Of a DNA stretch of 64,000 nucleotides, positions 1 to 8,204 are shown piece after piece. The DNA lies in assembly GCF_014656295.1 (NCBI RefSeq), contig NZ_BNCD01000003.1, positions 1 through 64,000 of the forward strand, read 5' to 3'. The notes under the pieces are model-generated. The model had not been told where the DNA came from and ran no database searches. It saw nothing but the letters and a program-made list of their open reading frames with translations. Within the stretch, counting starts at the first letter, position 1. The number at the start of each line of letters is the position of its first letter. This DNA comes from Streptomyces sulfonofaciens. GTDB taxonomy: Bacteria; Actinomycetota; Actinomycetes; Streptomycetales; Streptomycetaceae. The translations under genes were made by a program, and so were the position numbers.

Positions 1-145
1 GGACCGGTGCCTGCCCCCGCCCGGCCGCCGCCCGGCCACCACGGCCGCGGCCTGCTCGCGCCCGCCGCGCCCGCACCCGCGGGCCCGTGAGCTCCGTGCC
101 GACCCCGGGTGATTCGGGCGCTGTCAGTGGCGCCCCGTATCCTCA

Positions 146-1174
146 GTGACCATGCTCGAAGATCCCTCGCTCGCGGCCCCCGCGGTGTGCCCGGCCTCCG
201 CGGACTCCACGGCGTCCGCGGTGACTTGGCCTGCCGCCTTCCCCCAGGGGTACGCGGTCGTCGACGTGGAGACCACGGGCCTCGCGCGTGACGACCGCAT
301 CGTGTCGGCCGCCGTCTACCGCGTCGACGCCCGCGGCGAGATAGAGGACCACTGGTACACACTGGTCAATCCGGAGCGCGATCCGGGCCCCGTGTGGATC
401 CACGGTCTGACGCACGAGGTCCTCAAGGGCGCGCCGCTCTTCGCGGACATCGCCGAGGAGTTCGCGTCCCGTCTCGCGGACCGCGTCCTGGTCGCGCACA
501 ACGCGGTCTTCGACTGGTCCATGATCGCCCGGGAGTACGCGCGGGCGCAGCGCACCGCGCCCGTGCGGCAGCGGCTGTGCACCATCGCCCTCAGCAAGGA
601 GCTGGGCCTTCCGCTGGCCAACCACAAGCTGGAGACGCTCGCGGCGCACTTCGGCGTCGTCCAGCGCCGCGCGCACCACGCGCTGGACGACGCACGGGTG
701 CTCGCCGAGGCGTTCCGGCCCAGCCTGCACGCCGCGGCGCACGGCGGGGTGCGGCTGCCGCTGCTGGAGTGCCGGCCGCTCACGGAGTGGTACGAGGGCG
801 GGGCGGACCAGGGGGCGGCGGGCCGGATCGGACGTCAGGCGGGTTACCGGCCCGGCGGTTGGCGCCCGTCGCGCAAGCGACCGCCGTGCCCGTATCCGAA
901 CCCGGGCCGCTACGAACCGGGCAGGCCGCTCCAGCAGGGCATGCGGGTGGCGTTCTCCGGTGACACCTCCGTCGAGCGGGAGCTGCTGGAGGACCGGGCG
1001 GTGGCGGCGGGCCTGCACGTGGCGACCAGTGTGTCCCGGCTGACCAGCCTGCTCGTCACCAACGACCCGGACTCCGGCACCGGCAAGACCGTCAAGGCCA
1101 GGCAGTTCGGGACCCCCGTGGTCGACGAGGCGGCCTTCGGCCAGCTCCTGCAGGACGTGGCTCCGGCCCAGTAG
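146..1174 (+). CDS. DEDDh 3'-5' exonuclease with C-terminal BRCT domain
   Basis: Predicted DnaQ-like 3'-5' exonuclease of 342 residues, probably acting in DNA repair or proofreading in the cytoplasm. The N-terminal half carries the DEDDh signature: VVDVETTG near residue 36 (first Asp/Glu pair), HNAVFDW near 120 and HHALDDARV near 180 (catalytic His/Asp). The C-terminal 75 residues, starting at the stretch MRVAFSGDT, read as a BRCT domain, a phosphoprotein or DNA-end binding module. An exonuclease-BRCT fusion is common in Streptomyces. GTG at 146 and ATG at 152 are both possible starts, two codons apart. It is the last intact core gene before the island, 348 bases upstream of the interrupted zinc-ribbon gene, and has normal core codon use. 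Confidence 0.88.
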   Translation: MTMLEDPSLAAPAVCPASADSTASAVTWPAAFPQGYAVVDVETTGLARDDRIVSAAVYRVDARGEIEDHWYTLVNPERDPGPVWIHGLTHEVLKGAPLFADIAEEFASRLADRVLVAHNAVFDWSMIAREYARAQRTAPVRQRLCTIALSKELGLPLANHKLETLAAHFGVVQRRAHHALDDARVLAEAFRPSLHAAAHGGVRLPLLECRPLTEWYEGGADQGAAGRIGRQAGYRPGGWRPSRKRPPCPYPNPGRYEPGRPLQQGMRVAFSGDTSVERELLEDRAVAAGLHVATSVSRLTSLLVTNDPDSGTGKTVKARQFGTPVVDEAAFGQLLQDVAPAQ

Positions 1175-1522
1175 CGCGGCGGCGCGGCATCCGGTGCGGA
1201 CCCCGACGGCCTGCGCCAAGGGCAGCCACCCGCGCCGGGGCGCCGGCCGACGACTGCGGCGACACGGACAGCACGGCGACGGCGACGGCGACGGGCAAGG
1301 GTGACAGCCACAGCCGCGGCCACAGCGACCGGGTGACGCGCGCACCCTCGCCCCACGGCCCGGCACCCCGCGCCCCCTCACTCCGCGCCCCTCACCCCGT
1401 GGCGTCGGGTGGCGGCGGTCGCCGGCCGCGTAGGAGGCAGACGGACGTCAGACGGGTGACAGGCGGGCGACGCGCCCGGCCGTGGCTCGCCCCGCCGGCC
1501 GCGGAACCCCGCCCTGTGGCCC
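1175..1522. other. Intergenic region with GGCGAC simple repeat
   Basis: No gene is supported in this 348-base gap. It contains a short run of GGCGAC hexamers around 1275-1292 and is otherwise GC-rich with reading frames of low-complexity arginine/proline composition. It probably holds the promoter of the interrupted zinc-ribbon gene that follows. Confidence 0.5.
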
Positions 1523-1591
1523 ATGGCGGTGTGCGAGGTCTGCGGAAACGACTACGACATGTCCTTCGAGGTGCACGCGCCGGGCGCCGTC
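1523..1591 (+). pseudogene. 5' fragment of a split zinc-ribbon protein gene (left island junction)
   Basis: The first 22-23 codons encode MAVCEVCGNDYDMSFEVHA followed by Pro-Gly-Ala-Val. This is the N-terminus of a small conserved actinomycete protein with a CxxC zinc-knuckle start. After the GT at 1589-1590 the frame runs into unrelated sequence. The missing remainder is found intact at 49536-49703, where reading resumes with Val-His-Val-Phe-Asp-Cys. Joining the halves gives 77 residues with six further cysteines. The gene is therefore interrupted by about 48 kb. A fused reading frame continues to 1783 but its tail is low-complexity and unlikely to be functional. Confidence 0.85.
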
Positions 1592-2135
1592 GTCGGGCAC
1601 GCGTGGCACGTCGCAGGAGCCGGCGGACCGGGAGGGGGAGGGGGCCGCACCGCCGCCCGCCGCCGGGCCGCTCGTGCAGGTGCCTTCGGCGGACGACGAG
1701 GCGGCCGCCTGGCACCAGTTCATGGTCAAACTAGACCGCGCCAACGGCTCGGGATGACAGCTCCTCACCAAGAAGCTGCATAGTGCCCTGTCGGGCGGCG
1801 AGAAGGCGATAGCTCTGCACCTCCCGCTCTTCGCCGCTGTGGCGTCCCACTACGAGGCCGTACCGGATGCACCCCGCCCCATCCTGCTGGACGAGGTCGT
1901 CGGCGTGGACACCACCAACCGAGGTCAGGTGTTCGCCCTGCTCAGCGCCCTCGACCTCGATCTGATCCTCACCACCGACCACGAGTGGTGCACGTTCCGG
2001 GAGCTCTCCGGTATCGCCGTCCACCAGTCGATCACCGGGCTTCTGTCCAGTTTTGTGGGCCCACGCGACGATGATCCACTTTCCCCCGGTGACGCTTCCG
2101 TGTCGCGAAGAGTCTCCGTTGATGTCAAAAGTTGA
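1591..2135 (+). pseudogene. jetC: C-terminal remnant of Wadjet JetC-like SMC ATPase (TIGR02680-type)
   Basis: The frame starting with Leu-Thr-Lys-Lys-Leu-His reads into LSGGEKAIALHLPLFAAVA, an ABC signature motif. It continues to RPILLDEV (Walker B), GVDTTNRGQV (D-loop) and TTDHEWCTFRELSGIAVHQ (switch histidine region). This order and wording match the ATPase head at the C-terminus of the SMC-like JetC/TIGR02680 subunit of Wadjet plasmid-defence systems. Upstream, the same frame gives WHQFMVKLDRANGSG and then TGA at 1755-1757, where the family would be expected to have Trp, so a TGG to TGA change is likely. Only about 130 family residues remain of a protein normally over 1,000 long, and no JetA, JetB or JetD lies in the window. 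The 5' side is cut at the island junction. It is certainly non-functional. Family identity is by eye from memory. Confidence 0.7.
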
Positions 2136-2387
2136 TGGGTGCGGGCAGAGTGCTGTGACCGGCACGGTTCACCGGCTTGCGACGCCCGACACGGCGCCTC
2201 GCTTCGTCGCCGAACCGACCGAGCAGCCCCGCTGCGAGGCCGGCCCGGCGCCTTGCGATTTACGGCACCGGACGCCGCGAGCTTCCGGCAGATCATCCGG
2301 GTCACAGCCCCAGCCGCCCGACGGCTGCGCTGGACGGGCCGGCGCCACGCCTGCTGCGGCCGAGGAGGGAGATCGGCGCTCCGGCCC

Positions 2388-3476
2388 TCATGGGTGGATC
2401 CCGAAGGGGCCGAGGACGTCGGAGTCGATGCGGAGCGATTCGACCAGCGCGGCGGCGTTGTCCACGGTGAAGACGTCGGCCGCGGCCAGTACCCCGAGGT
2501 ATTTGCTGGTCACCGGGGCGGCGGCTTGCTCGGCGACTGCTGTCAGGTAGGTCTTGAAGACGGCCCAGAAATTGCCGGTGGGGCCGTATTTGGCGAAGTA
2601 CGGGGTCGGGTCGAGCCCTGTGAGGGCAGCACGTGTGCTGGCGGTCAGGTCGGCCATGTACTGCTTCTGCGTCTCGGCGTCCGAGCGTTGGCCCAGGCGC
2701 CCGAGGTGGCCGCCGACCAGCGTCTGCCAGGGGTAGCCCAGCGCTGTGTCGTGGGCTTTGACCCAGTCGGGGATGTCCTGCGACACCGCGAGTTCCTTGA
2801 AGGGCACCCAGCCCGGGAAGAACACGTCGACCAGCATCAGGGTGCGGTACTCGGGTGCGTAGACGTAGATGTTGTCCGGGGAGTGGTTGGGCCCGTGGTA
2901 GGCCAGTTCCAGGCGCTCGCCGCCGACCTCGAGGGTGAAGTGGTCCTCGAAGACGGTGGTGGGCACAGGGCGCTCCGGGTCGGCTTCGCGCTGCAGCAGC
3001 CGGCGGCTCTCGACGTGGCCGATGCGCTCCACTTCCTTGCCCCACATCCCTGCCGCACCGATGTGGTCGGCGTGAGAGTGGGAGTAGACGAGGTGCGTGA
3101 CCCGGCTCGGCAGGCCGAGCGGTCCGGTGACATCCTGGATGGCGCGCTGCAGGTTGTGGCCCAGGGTCGGCGGTGCGTCGACAAGCACCACTCCCTTCCG
3201 GGTGGCGAGGAACATCGCCTGGTAGGTGCCGTCGGTGACCCAGTGCAGGGCGCCGCCGATCCGGCCCACGTAGTAGCCCTGGGCGTTCGGCGCCGGGCCG
3301 AACGCCTGGCCGGGCAGGGGGGCGAAGTCGGGCAGGCCGTCGGTGTCGGCCGCGTGCGCGGTGCCGGGCAGCGCGGCGCCCAGCAGGCTGGCCGCGGCAG
3401 GTATGGACGCGGCCAGTGCGGCCCGCTTGAGAAGCGCGCGGCGGGCCGTCGATCCGGGTGTGTCGGTGGTGGTCAT
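2388..3476 (-). CDS. Tat-exported MBL-fold metallo-hydrolase (paralogue 1)
   Basis: Secreted metallo-beta-lactamase-fold hydrolase of 362 residues. The N-terminus has a twin-arginine motif (ARRALLK, residues 11-17), a hydrophobic stretch and an AHA-A cleavage site near residue 43. The metal-binding signature HSHADH is at 133-138, followed by a second conserved block AYHGPNHSPDN near 190 and LVGGHLGRLG near 245. Substrate is unknown; the family includes lactonases, arylsulfatases and phosphodiesterases. It closely resembles the two proteins encoded at 6828 and 8205, down to the C-terminal GPFGIHP. The start is set by an ATGA overlap with the upstream DUF1275 gene and a GAAAGG ribosome site, so it is the last gene of a four-gene operon. 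Confidence 0.85.
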   Translation of the reverse strand: MTTTDTPGSTARRALLKRAALAASIPAAASLLGAALPGTAHAADTDGLPDFAPLPGQAFGPAPNAQGYYVGRIGGALHWVTDGTYQAMFLATRKGVVLVDAPPTLGHNLQRAIQDVTGPLGLPSRVTHLVYSHSHADHIGAAGMWGKEVERIGHVESRRLLQREADPERPVPTTVFEDHFTLEVGGERLELAYHGPNHSPDNIYVYAPEYRTLMLVDVFFPGWVPFKELAVSQDIPDWVKAHDTALGYPWQTLVGGHLGRLGQRSDAETQKQYMADLTASTRAALTGLDPTPYFAKYGPTGNFWAVFKTYLTAVAEQAAAPVTSKYLGVLAAADVFTVDNAAALVESLRIDSDVLGPFGIHP

Positions 3477-4171
3477 GCGCGATACCTTTCGGTGGAGGCG
3501 TTCGCCGCTACGGCAACGGCGAGCAACAGCAGCAGGGCGAGCAGGAGAGCCCACGCCGTGCCGGCGTGAAGGGTGAGCGCGGCTCCGCACAGGGCGCCGC
3601 ACAGCATGGCTGCCACGGAGACGAGGCGGCGTATGGTCGGGAGCCCCGGGCGGTCGGACGCCAGCCCGGTGACGGTCAGCGTGAGCACGGTGGTGGTGAG
3701 GTCGGGGACGGCCAGTCGGCGGACGACTGCATTCTGCAGCCCCATCCCGCAGCCGAGCAGGATGATCAGCACCGTGACCGCACCTGTGGAGCGGTGGCCC
3801 AGCGTGGCAGCCGCCACCGCGGCTCCCGCCACCAGCAGAGCCTGGAGGCCGACAATGACTTGGAAGCGCCGCACGGTGTCGGCGGGGGTGCCCGCGAGGC
3901 GCGCCTCCGCCCACGCGCCCGCCATGAATGCGGCGATGGCCAGCGCGGGTGCCCAGACGGAGAGGGACTTGGCCCCCGCCAGGGAGAAAGCGGAGAAGAC
4001 CACGTTGCCCGTCATGTTGGCCACGAAGACGTGACCGAGGCTGCGGTAGCTGACGGCGTCCACCACACCGGTGACGAAGGTGAGCACGATCAGCAGTGTC
4101 GGCAGCGGCCCGTACTTCGCGGCACCGCCGGGCAGCAGCCGGTCGGAGACACGGAGCAGGGCGCGTATCAT
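3473..4171 (-). CDS. DUF1275 (YoaK-like) membrane protein
   Basis: Predicted polytopic inner-membrane protein of 232 residues with about six hydrophobic segments. It has the DUF1275 hallmarks: a first helix ending GVVDAVSYRSLGHVF, then VANMTGNVVF near residue 50, and GMGLQNAVVRRL near residue 145. The family's function is unknown, although it is often annotated as a putative transporter. Its start overlaps the stop of the DoxX gene (ATGA) and its stop overlaps the start of the MBL-fold hydrolase (ATGA). The three are therefore translationally coupled, and a joint role at the membrane is likely but uncharacterised. Confidence 0.85.
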   Translation of the reverse strand: MIRALLRVSDRLLPGGAAKYGPLPTLLIVLTFVTGVVDAVSYRSLGHVFVANMTGNVVFSAFSLAGAKSLSVWAPALAIAAFMAGAWAEARLAGTPADTVRRFQVIVGLQALLVAGAAVAAATLGHRSTGAVTVLIILLGCGMGLQNAVVRRLAVPDLTTTVLTLTVTGLASDRPGLPTIRRLVSVAAMLCGALCGAALTLHAGTAWALLLALLLLLAVAVAANASTERYRA

Positions 4172-4680
4172 GGCGCGTCCTCGGCGGCGGGGGTGGGCGG
4201 CGCCCGGTGCAGGACGAGTCGGGTGAGCAGGCCCGCGGCCACACCGGTCGCCGCGGCGGCCGCGGCGGCCCAACCGGGCCAGGGTGTCAGCCCGTAGACA
4301 CCGTCGAGTGACCAGCGCCCGGGCCCCGTGAAGCCGAGCACCGCCGCGACCACCACGAGGAAACCGGGGTACTCGTAGCCGTCGCCCGGGGCCCAGGGCC
4401 CGTTCGCCCACTTCACGGTGACGGCGACGACCATCACTCCCACGGCTGTGGCGGCTGCCAGAGGAGTGAGCGCACCGGCGAGGAAGAGCGCTCCGGCCAC
4501 GAGTTGACCGCCGCCCGCGGCCAGGGCGGTGAGCGCCCCGCCACGGAAACCGTCCCCACGGAACTCGGCGATACCGCCTGCCAGCCCCTGTCCGCCCAAG
4601 CGGAAACTCACCTTCTGCAGCCCGTGCGCGGCCAGCAACAGCCCGGCGGAGAGCCGGAGGACAAGCAGACCGACATTCAT
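4168..4680 (-). CDS. DoxX family membrane protein
   Basis: Four-helix DoxX-type membrane protein of 170 residues. It begins MNVGLLVLRLSAGLLLAAHG, a typical DoxX first helix, followed by GGIAEFRGDGF and further hydrophobic spans. DoxX proteins have been linked to quinone/thiol redox chemistry at the membrane, but the specific role here is unknown. ATG at 4680 is preferred over an in-frame ATG at 4704 because a GGGAGGG ribosome site sits just ahead of it. It lies 11 bases downstream of the amidohydrolase stop and overlaps the DUF1275 gene, so it is the second gene of the operon. Confidence 0.85.
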   Translation of the reverse strand: MNVGLLVLRLSAGLLLAAHGLQKVSFRLGGQGLAGGIAEFRGDGFRGGALTALAAGGGQLVAGALFLAGALTPLAAATAVGVMVVAVTVKWANGPWAPGDGYEYPGFLVVVAAVLGFTGPGRWSLDGVYGLTPWPGWAAAAAAATGVAAGLLTRLVLHRAPPTPAAEDAP

Positions 4681-4691
4681 CCAAGCCCTCC

Positions 4692-6581
4692 CTATCCGAA
4701 GCAAGGGTCATCGAGGGCGGGGACATCGCCGGCCAGTCCGCGTTCGGCACGCCAACTGCGGTATTGGGTGGAATCGGCGGCGGCCTGGGCCAGCACCTCG
4801 GCCTGCCGGACCCCGGAGGGCTCCGGGCGGGACGGCCTGGGGGATGCCTGATAGCCGCCGAAGTGGGCGATCGGGCTCCAGTCAGGCACCACCGTCGGCG
4901 CCGGGGCGGCCAGTCCTTCGAACTGGCCGGCTGCGTACACGATGCGGCCGCCGGCTACGGTGAGCAGCGCTTCGATGCCGGGGATCTCCTCTTCCGGGAC
5001 GGTGAAGTAGTCGTCGCTCAGGACTGCGAGGTCGGCGTAGAAACCGGGCCGCAACACGCCCTTGATCCCCTCCTCCCCGGTGAGGGACGCGCCGGCCGAG
5101 GTGTACATCGCCAGGGCCGTCTCCCGGTCGACCCGGTTGGCGCGCGAGCGCAGCGGCACCCCGCGGACGTTGCGGCCCGAGACCAGCCAGTACAAGGCGA
5201 CCCAGGGGTTGAAGGTGGACACGCGGGTGGCATCCGTCCCCGCGGCCACGGTCAGGCCGCGCTCCCGCATCGCGCCCAGCGGCGGGGCAGCAGCAGCGGC
5301 CTCGTCACCGTAACGGTCGCGGAAGGTCTCGCCCTGATAGGCCAGCCGGTGCTGCACGCCTATCGCGCCGCCCAGGGCGGCGACACGGTCCAGGCTCTCG
5401 GGCGAGATGGTCTCCGCATGGTCGAAGAGCCAGCGGTTACCACCCGGGAAGAGCCCCTCAGCGGCCAGCTTCTCGAAAACAACAAGGTCGCGGCGGATGG
5501 TCTCGTCGTAGGTGGCGTGCAGCCGGAAACCCCAGCCATGCTCCATGAGCAGCCGCACCGCCTTTTCGAACTCACCCTCGTACGCAGGCAGTTGGGGGCG
5601 CGGCTGAGCGAAGTTCTCGAAGTCGGCGGCGGCCCAGGTGAGGTTCTCCCCCGCGCCGTTGAAACGCAGCCAGCCGTCGCCGTCCTCGGGGCGGACCATA
5701 CCTATCCAGCGGCGCAGATCCTCCAGTTCACCGCCGAGGGTCTGCGGGAAAAGGTGATAGGCGACGCGCACGGTCAGCTCACCCGCCTCGTGCAGGCTGG
5801 TCACGGCGGCATAACCGCCGGGGAAGTCCTGGAAGCCGCCTGCCGCGTCGATCAGCGAGGTCAGCCCGAAGCGGTTCAGCTCGCGCAGGAACTGGCGCGT
5901 CGACTCCCGCTGGCCCTCGGGGTCCAAGACCGGGGCCTTGGCGATCGTGGAGTACAGCAGCAAGGCACTGGGAGCGGCGATCAGCATGCCGGTGGGTTCG
6001 CCGTCGTGGCCGCGGACGATCTGGCCACCAGGCGGCGCCGCGGTCTCCCGGCCGATCCCGGCAGCCTTCAGCGCGGCACGGTTGAGGATCGCCGCCTGAT
6101 AGAGGTGCGTCACGATCACCGGCGTGTCCGGGGCAGCCTCGTTCAACTCGGCCGGAGTGGGCATCCGGCGCTCGGCGAAGGACTCCACGCTCCACCCGCC
6201 CGCCACCCGCACCCACTGGCCCTCCGGGGTCCGAGCGGCCTGCTCCCGCAGCATCGCCAGCGCCCGACGCAACGAACGCACCCCGTCCCAACGCAGCTCA
6301 AGGGTGTAGTGCAGACCACCGCGGACCACATGGTTGTGCGAGTCGTTCAGCCCGGGCACGGCCCGGCGGCCCATGGCGTCCACGACCACGGTGTCCGGCC
6401 CGATGAGGCCCGCGACGTCGGCGTCGCCGCCTACGGCGTCGATCACGCCATCGGTGGCCGCGAGCGCAGTTAGGAACGGCCGCCGGGAATCCCCCGTGTA
6501 GATCTTCGCGTTGCGGACGATGAGATCGGCGGGCCGGGCGGGCGATCCGGGGGCGAGACCCGCGACGGGCATGAATGTCAT
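4692..6581 (-). CDS. YtcJ-like amidohydrolase
   Basis: Metal-dependent amidohydrolase of 629 residues in the YtcJ/amidohydrolase-3 group. Visible features: ADLIVRNAKIYTGD near residue 20, the strand-1 metal motif PGLNDSHNH near residue 80, FDHAE near 380, and the C-terminal beta-sandwich return GFYADLAVLSDDY. Members hydrolyse C-N bonds of small exocyclic amides or cyclic ureas; the substrate here is not evident. No signal peptide is visible, so it is probably cytoplasmic, unlike its operon partner at 2388. The start has GGAG a short distance upstream. It heads the operon that continues with DoxX, DUF1275 and an MBL-fold hydrolase. The C-terminal 60 residues after the sandwich are proline-rich and variable. 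Confidence 0.85.
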   Translation of the reverse strand: MTFMPVAGLAPGSPARPADLIVRNAKIYTGDSRRPFLTALAATDGVIDAVGGDADVAGLIGPDTVVVDAMGRRAVPGLNDSHNHVVRGGLHYTLELRWDGVRSLRRALAMLREQAARTPEGQWVRVAGGWSVESFAERRMPTPAELNEAAPDTPVIVTHLYQAAILNRAALKAAGIGRETAAPPGGQIVRGHDGEPTGMLIAAPSALLLYSTIAKAPVLDPEGQRESTRQFLRELNRFGLTSLIDAAGGFQDFPGGYAAVTSLHEAGELTVRVAYHLFPQTLGGELEDLRRWIGMVRPEDGDGWLRFNGAGENLTWAAADFENFAQPRPQLPAYEGEFEKAVRLLMEHGWGFRLHATYDETIRRDLVVFEKLAAEGLFPGGNRWLFDHAETISPESLDRVAALGGAIGVQHRLAYQGETFRDRYGDEAAAAAPPLGAMRERGLTVAAGTDATRVSTFNPWVALYWLVSGRNVRGVPLRSRANRVDRETALAMYTSAGASLTGEEGIKGVLRPGFYADLAVLSDDYFTVPEEEIPGIEALLTVAGGRIVYAAGQFEGLAAPAPTVVPDWSPIAHFGGYQASPRPSRPEPSGVRQAEVLAQAAADSTQYRSWRAERGLAGDVPALDDPCFG

Positions 6582-6827
6582 CCTTGGCTCCGTTTCCTGC
6601 CGCGTGTGAAGCGGCCTAGACTTCCGTGTTGAGCACTGCGCACCTGCGCTGACTTGAGTAGGAGTCGTTGATCTCGGGCCGGGTGAGTTCGATGCCCGCT
6701 GCTGTGCCATTCGAGGCCGGCGACTTCACGTGCCGGCCCGCGGCAGTCGGCCATGTCCGAGTAGGAGGCTGCTGCGTCCAGCAGACCGCGCACCCAGAGC
6801 ACCGCGATCCACCGCCGGCGTCATCGC

Positions 6828-7913
6828 CTAGGGATGAATACCGAAAGCCCCGAGGACTCCCGCGTCGATCCGCACTGATTCGACCATCGTGGCAGCATTG
6901 TCGAGGGTGAAGACGTCCACGGCTGCCAACTTTCCGCGGTACTTGGCGACCAGAGGCGCCGCGACCTGCTGGGCAGCCGCATCCAGATACGCCGCATGTA
7001 TGGCCCATGAATTATGGGACGGCCCGAACTCCTCCACGAAGGGCGCCGGGTCGAGCGAGGAGATGGCGTCTCGAGTTCCCGCTTCGAGATCCGCGACATA
7101 CCGTTTTTGCAGTTCCGCATCCGCACGAAGCCCGAGCCGTCCGATGTGACCGCCCACAAGCGTCGTCCAGGGATACTTGAGAGCAATATTGTGCGCTTTG
7201 ATCCAACCTGGTATGTCGCCGGACACGGCAAGCCATTTGAAGGGCACCCAACCGGGGTAAATGATGTCGACGACCATGAGGGTCTCATAGTCGGGGGCAT
7301 AGACGAAGATGTTGTCCGGCGAGTGGTTCGGGCCGTGGTAGGCAAGTTCAAGGCGTTCGCCTCCCACGGAGAGATTGAAGCGGTCATCGAACGTCACCGA
7401 AGGAGGTATGCGGTTGGGGTCCCGGTCGATTCGCAGAAGGCGTCGGGTCTCCGTGTGACCGATCCGGACGACGTCCTTGCCGAAAACAGAGGAGGCGCCG
7501 ATGTGGTCGGCGTGCGAATGAGAATAGATCAGATGAGTGATCCGACCCGGCCGGCCGTTCGCCTTGGTGACCTCGCGGATACCGCGCAGCAGGTTGTTGC
7601 CGATCGTGGGAGGCGCGTCGACGACGACGACGCCTTCACGTGTGCTGAGGAACATGGCCTGGAAGTAGGAGTCGGTGATCCAGTACAGGTTGCCCTTGAT
7701 TCGACCGACGAAGTAACCGTCGGAGTTGAGGGCGGGCCCCAGCGCTGCGGAGGGGATCGGAGCATAACCGGACGAGGTCGGCGGCTCGTCCGCAGCCGCA
7801 CTCTGGGATTCCAGCCCCAGAATCTGGACCGCCGTAGATCCGGCCGCAGCACCGGCGGCAATCCGGACGAATCCGCGACGATCGGGCCGGATACGGTGGG
7901 GTTGAATGGACAT
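6828..7913 (-). CDS. Tat-exported MBL-fold metallo-hydrolase (paralogue 2)
   Basis: Second of three related MBL-fold hydrolases, 361 residues. The start at 7913 is favoured over an upstream in-frame start at 7949 because of a GGAG ribosome site immediately before it and because the Tat signal (DRRGFVRIAAG, near residue 10) then sits at the proper N-terminal position. The metal motif HSHADH lies near residue 130 and is followed by AYHGPNHSPDN and LVGGHIGRLG, as in the paralogues. It ends GAFGIHP. It stands alone between the amidohydrolase operon and paralogue 3 with about 250-290 bases on each side, so it probably has its own promoter. Its sequence is the most divergent of the three and is less GC-biased. 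Confidence 0.85.
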   Translation of the reverse strand: MSIQPHRIRPDRRGFVRIAAGAAAGSTAVQILGLESQSAAADEPPTSSGYAPIPSAALGPALNSDGYFVGRIKGNLYWITDSYFQAMFLSTREGVVVVDAPPTIGNNLLRGIREVTKANGRPGRITHLIYSHSHADHIGASSVFGKDVVRIGHTETRRLLRIDRDPNRIPPSVTFDDRFNLSVGGERLELAYHGPNHSPDNIFVYAPDYETLMVVDIIYPGWVPFKWLAVSGDIPGWIKAHNIALKYPWTTLVGGHIGRLGLRADAELQKRYVADLEAGTRDAISSLDPAPFVEEFGPSHNSWAIHAAYLDAAAQQVAAPLVAKYRGKLAAVDVFTLDNAATMVESVRIDAGVLGAFGIHP

Positions 7914-8204
7914 CAACGCTCCTTTGCTACAGAAACTTACGGGCGACATGGCACGGAACAGCAGCCTGCCCCCTTTTTCCGGGGTCGGCGAGACAGCGTA
8001 CGATCAAATTCGGCCCACTGTTCTACGCAGCGGCAAATGATGCATTGCCGGGGTGCCGAGCAACCTCGGCTTCCAAGGACCGACCCGGCCTCCAGTCGGT
8101 ACATGCAGCAGACCTCTGAACCGGCTTTGAATGCCGATTCCCTCCTGCATCCTCATCGCACCGCCGACAGTTGCGGTCACCAATTCCACCGCCCGCCGGC
8201 TGGC

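Noticed and set aside
4764..6473. Long plus-strand frame opposite the amidohydrolase
   Set aside because: It is the mirror of a high-GC gene with an unmistakable amidohydrolase on the other strand; its translation has no motif and is Gly/Arg/Val-biased.
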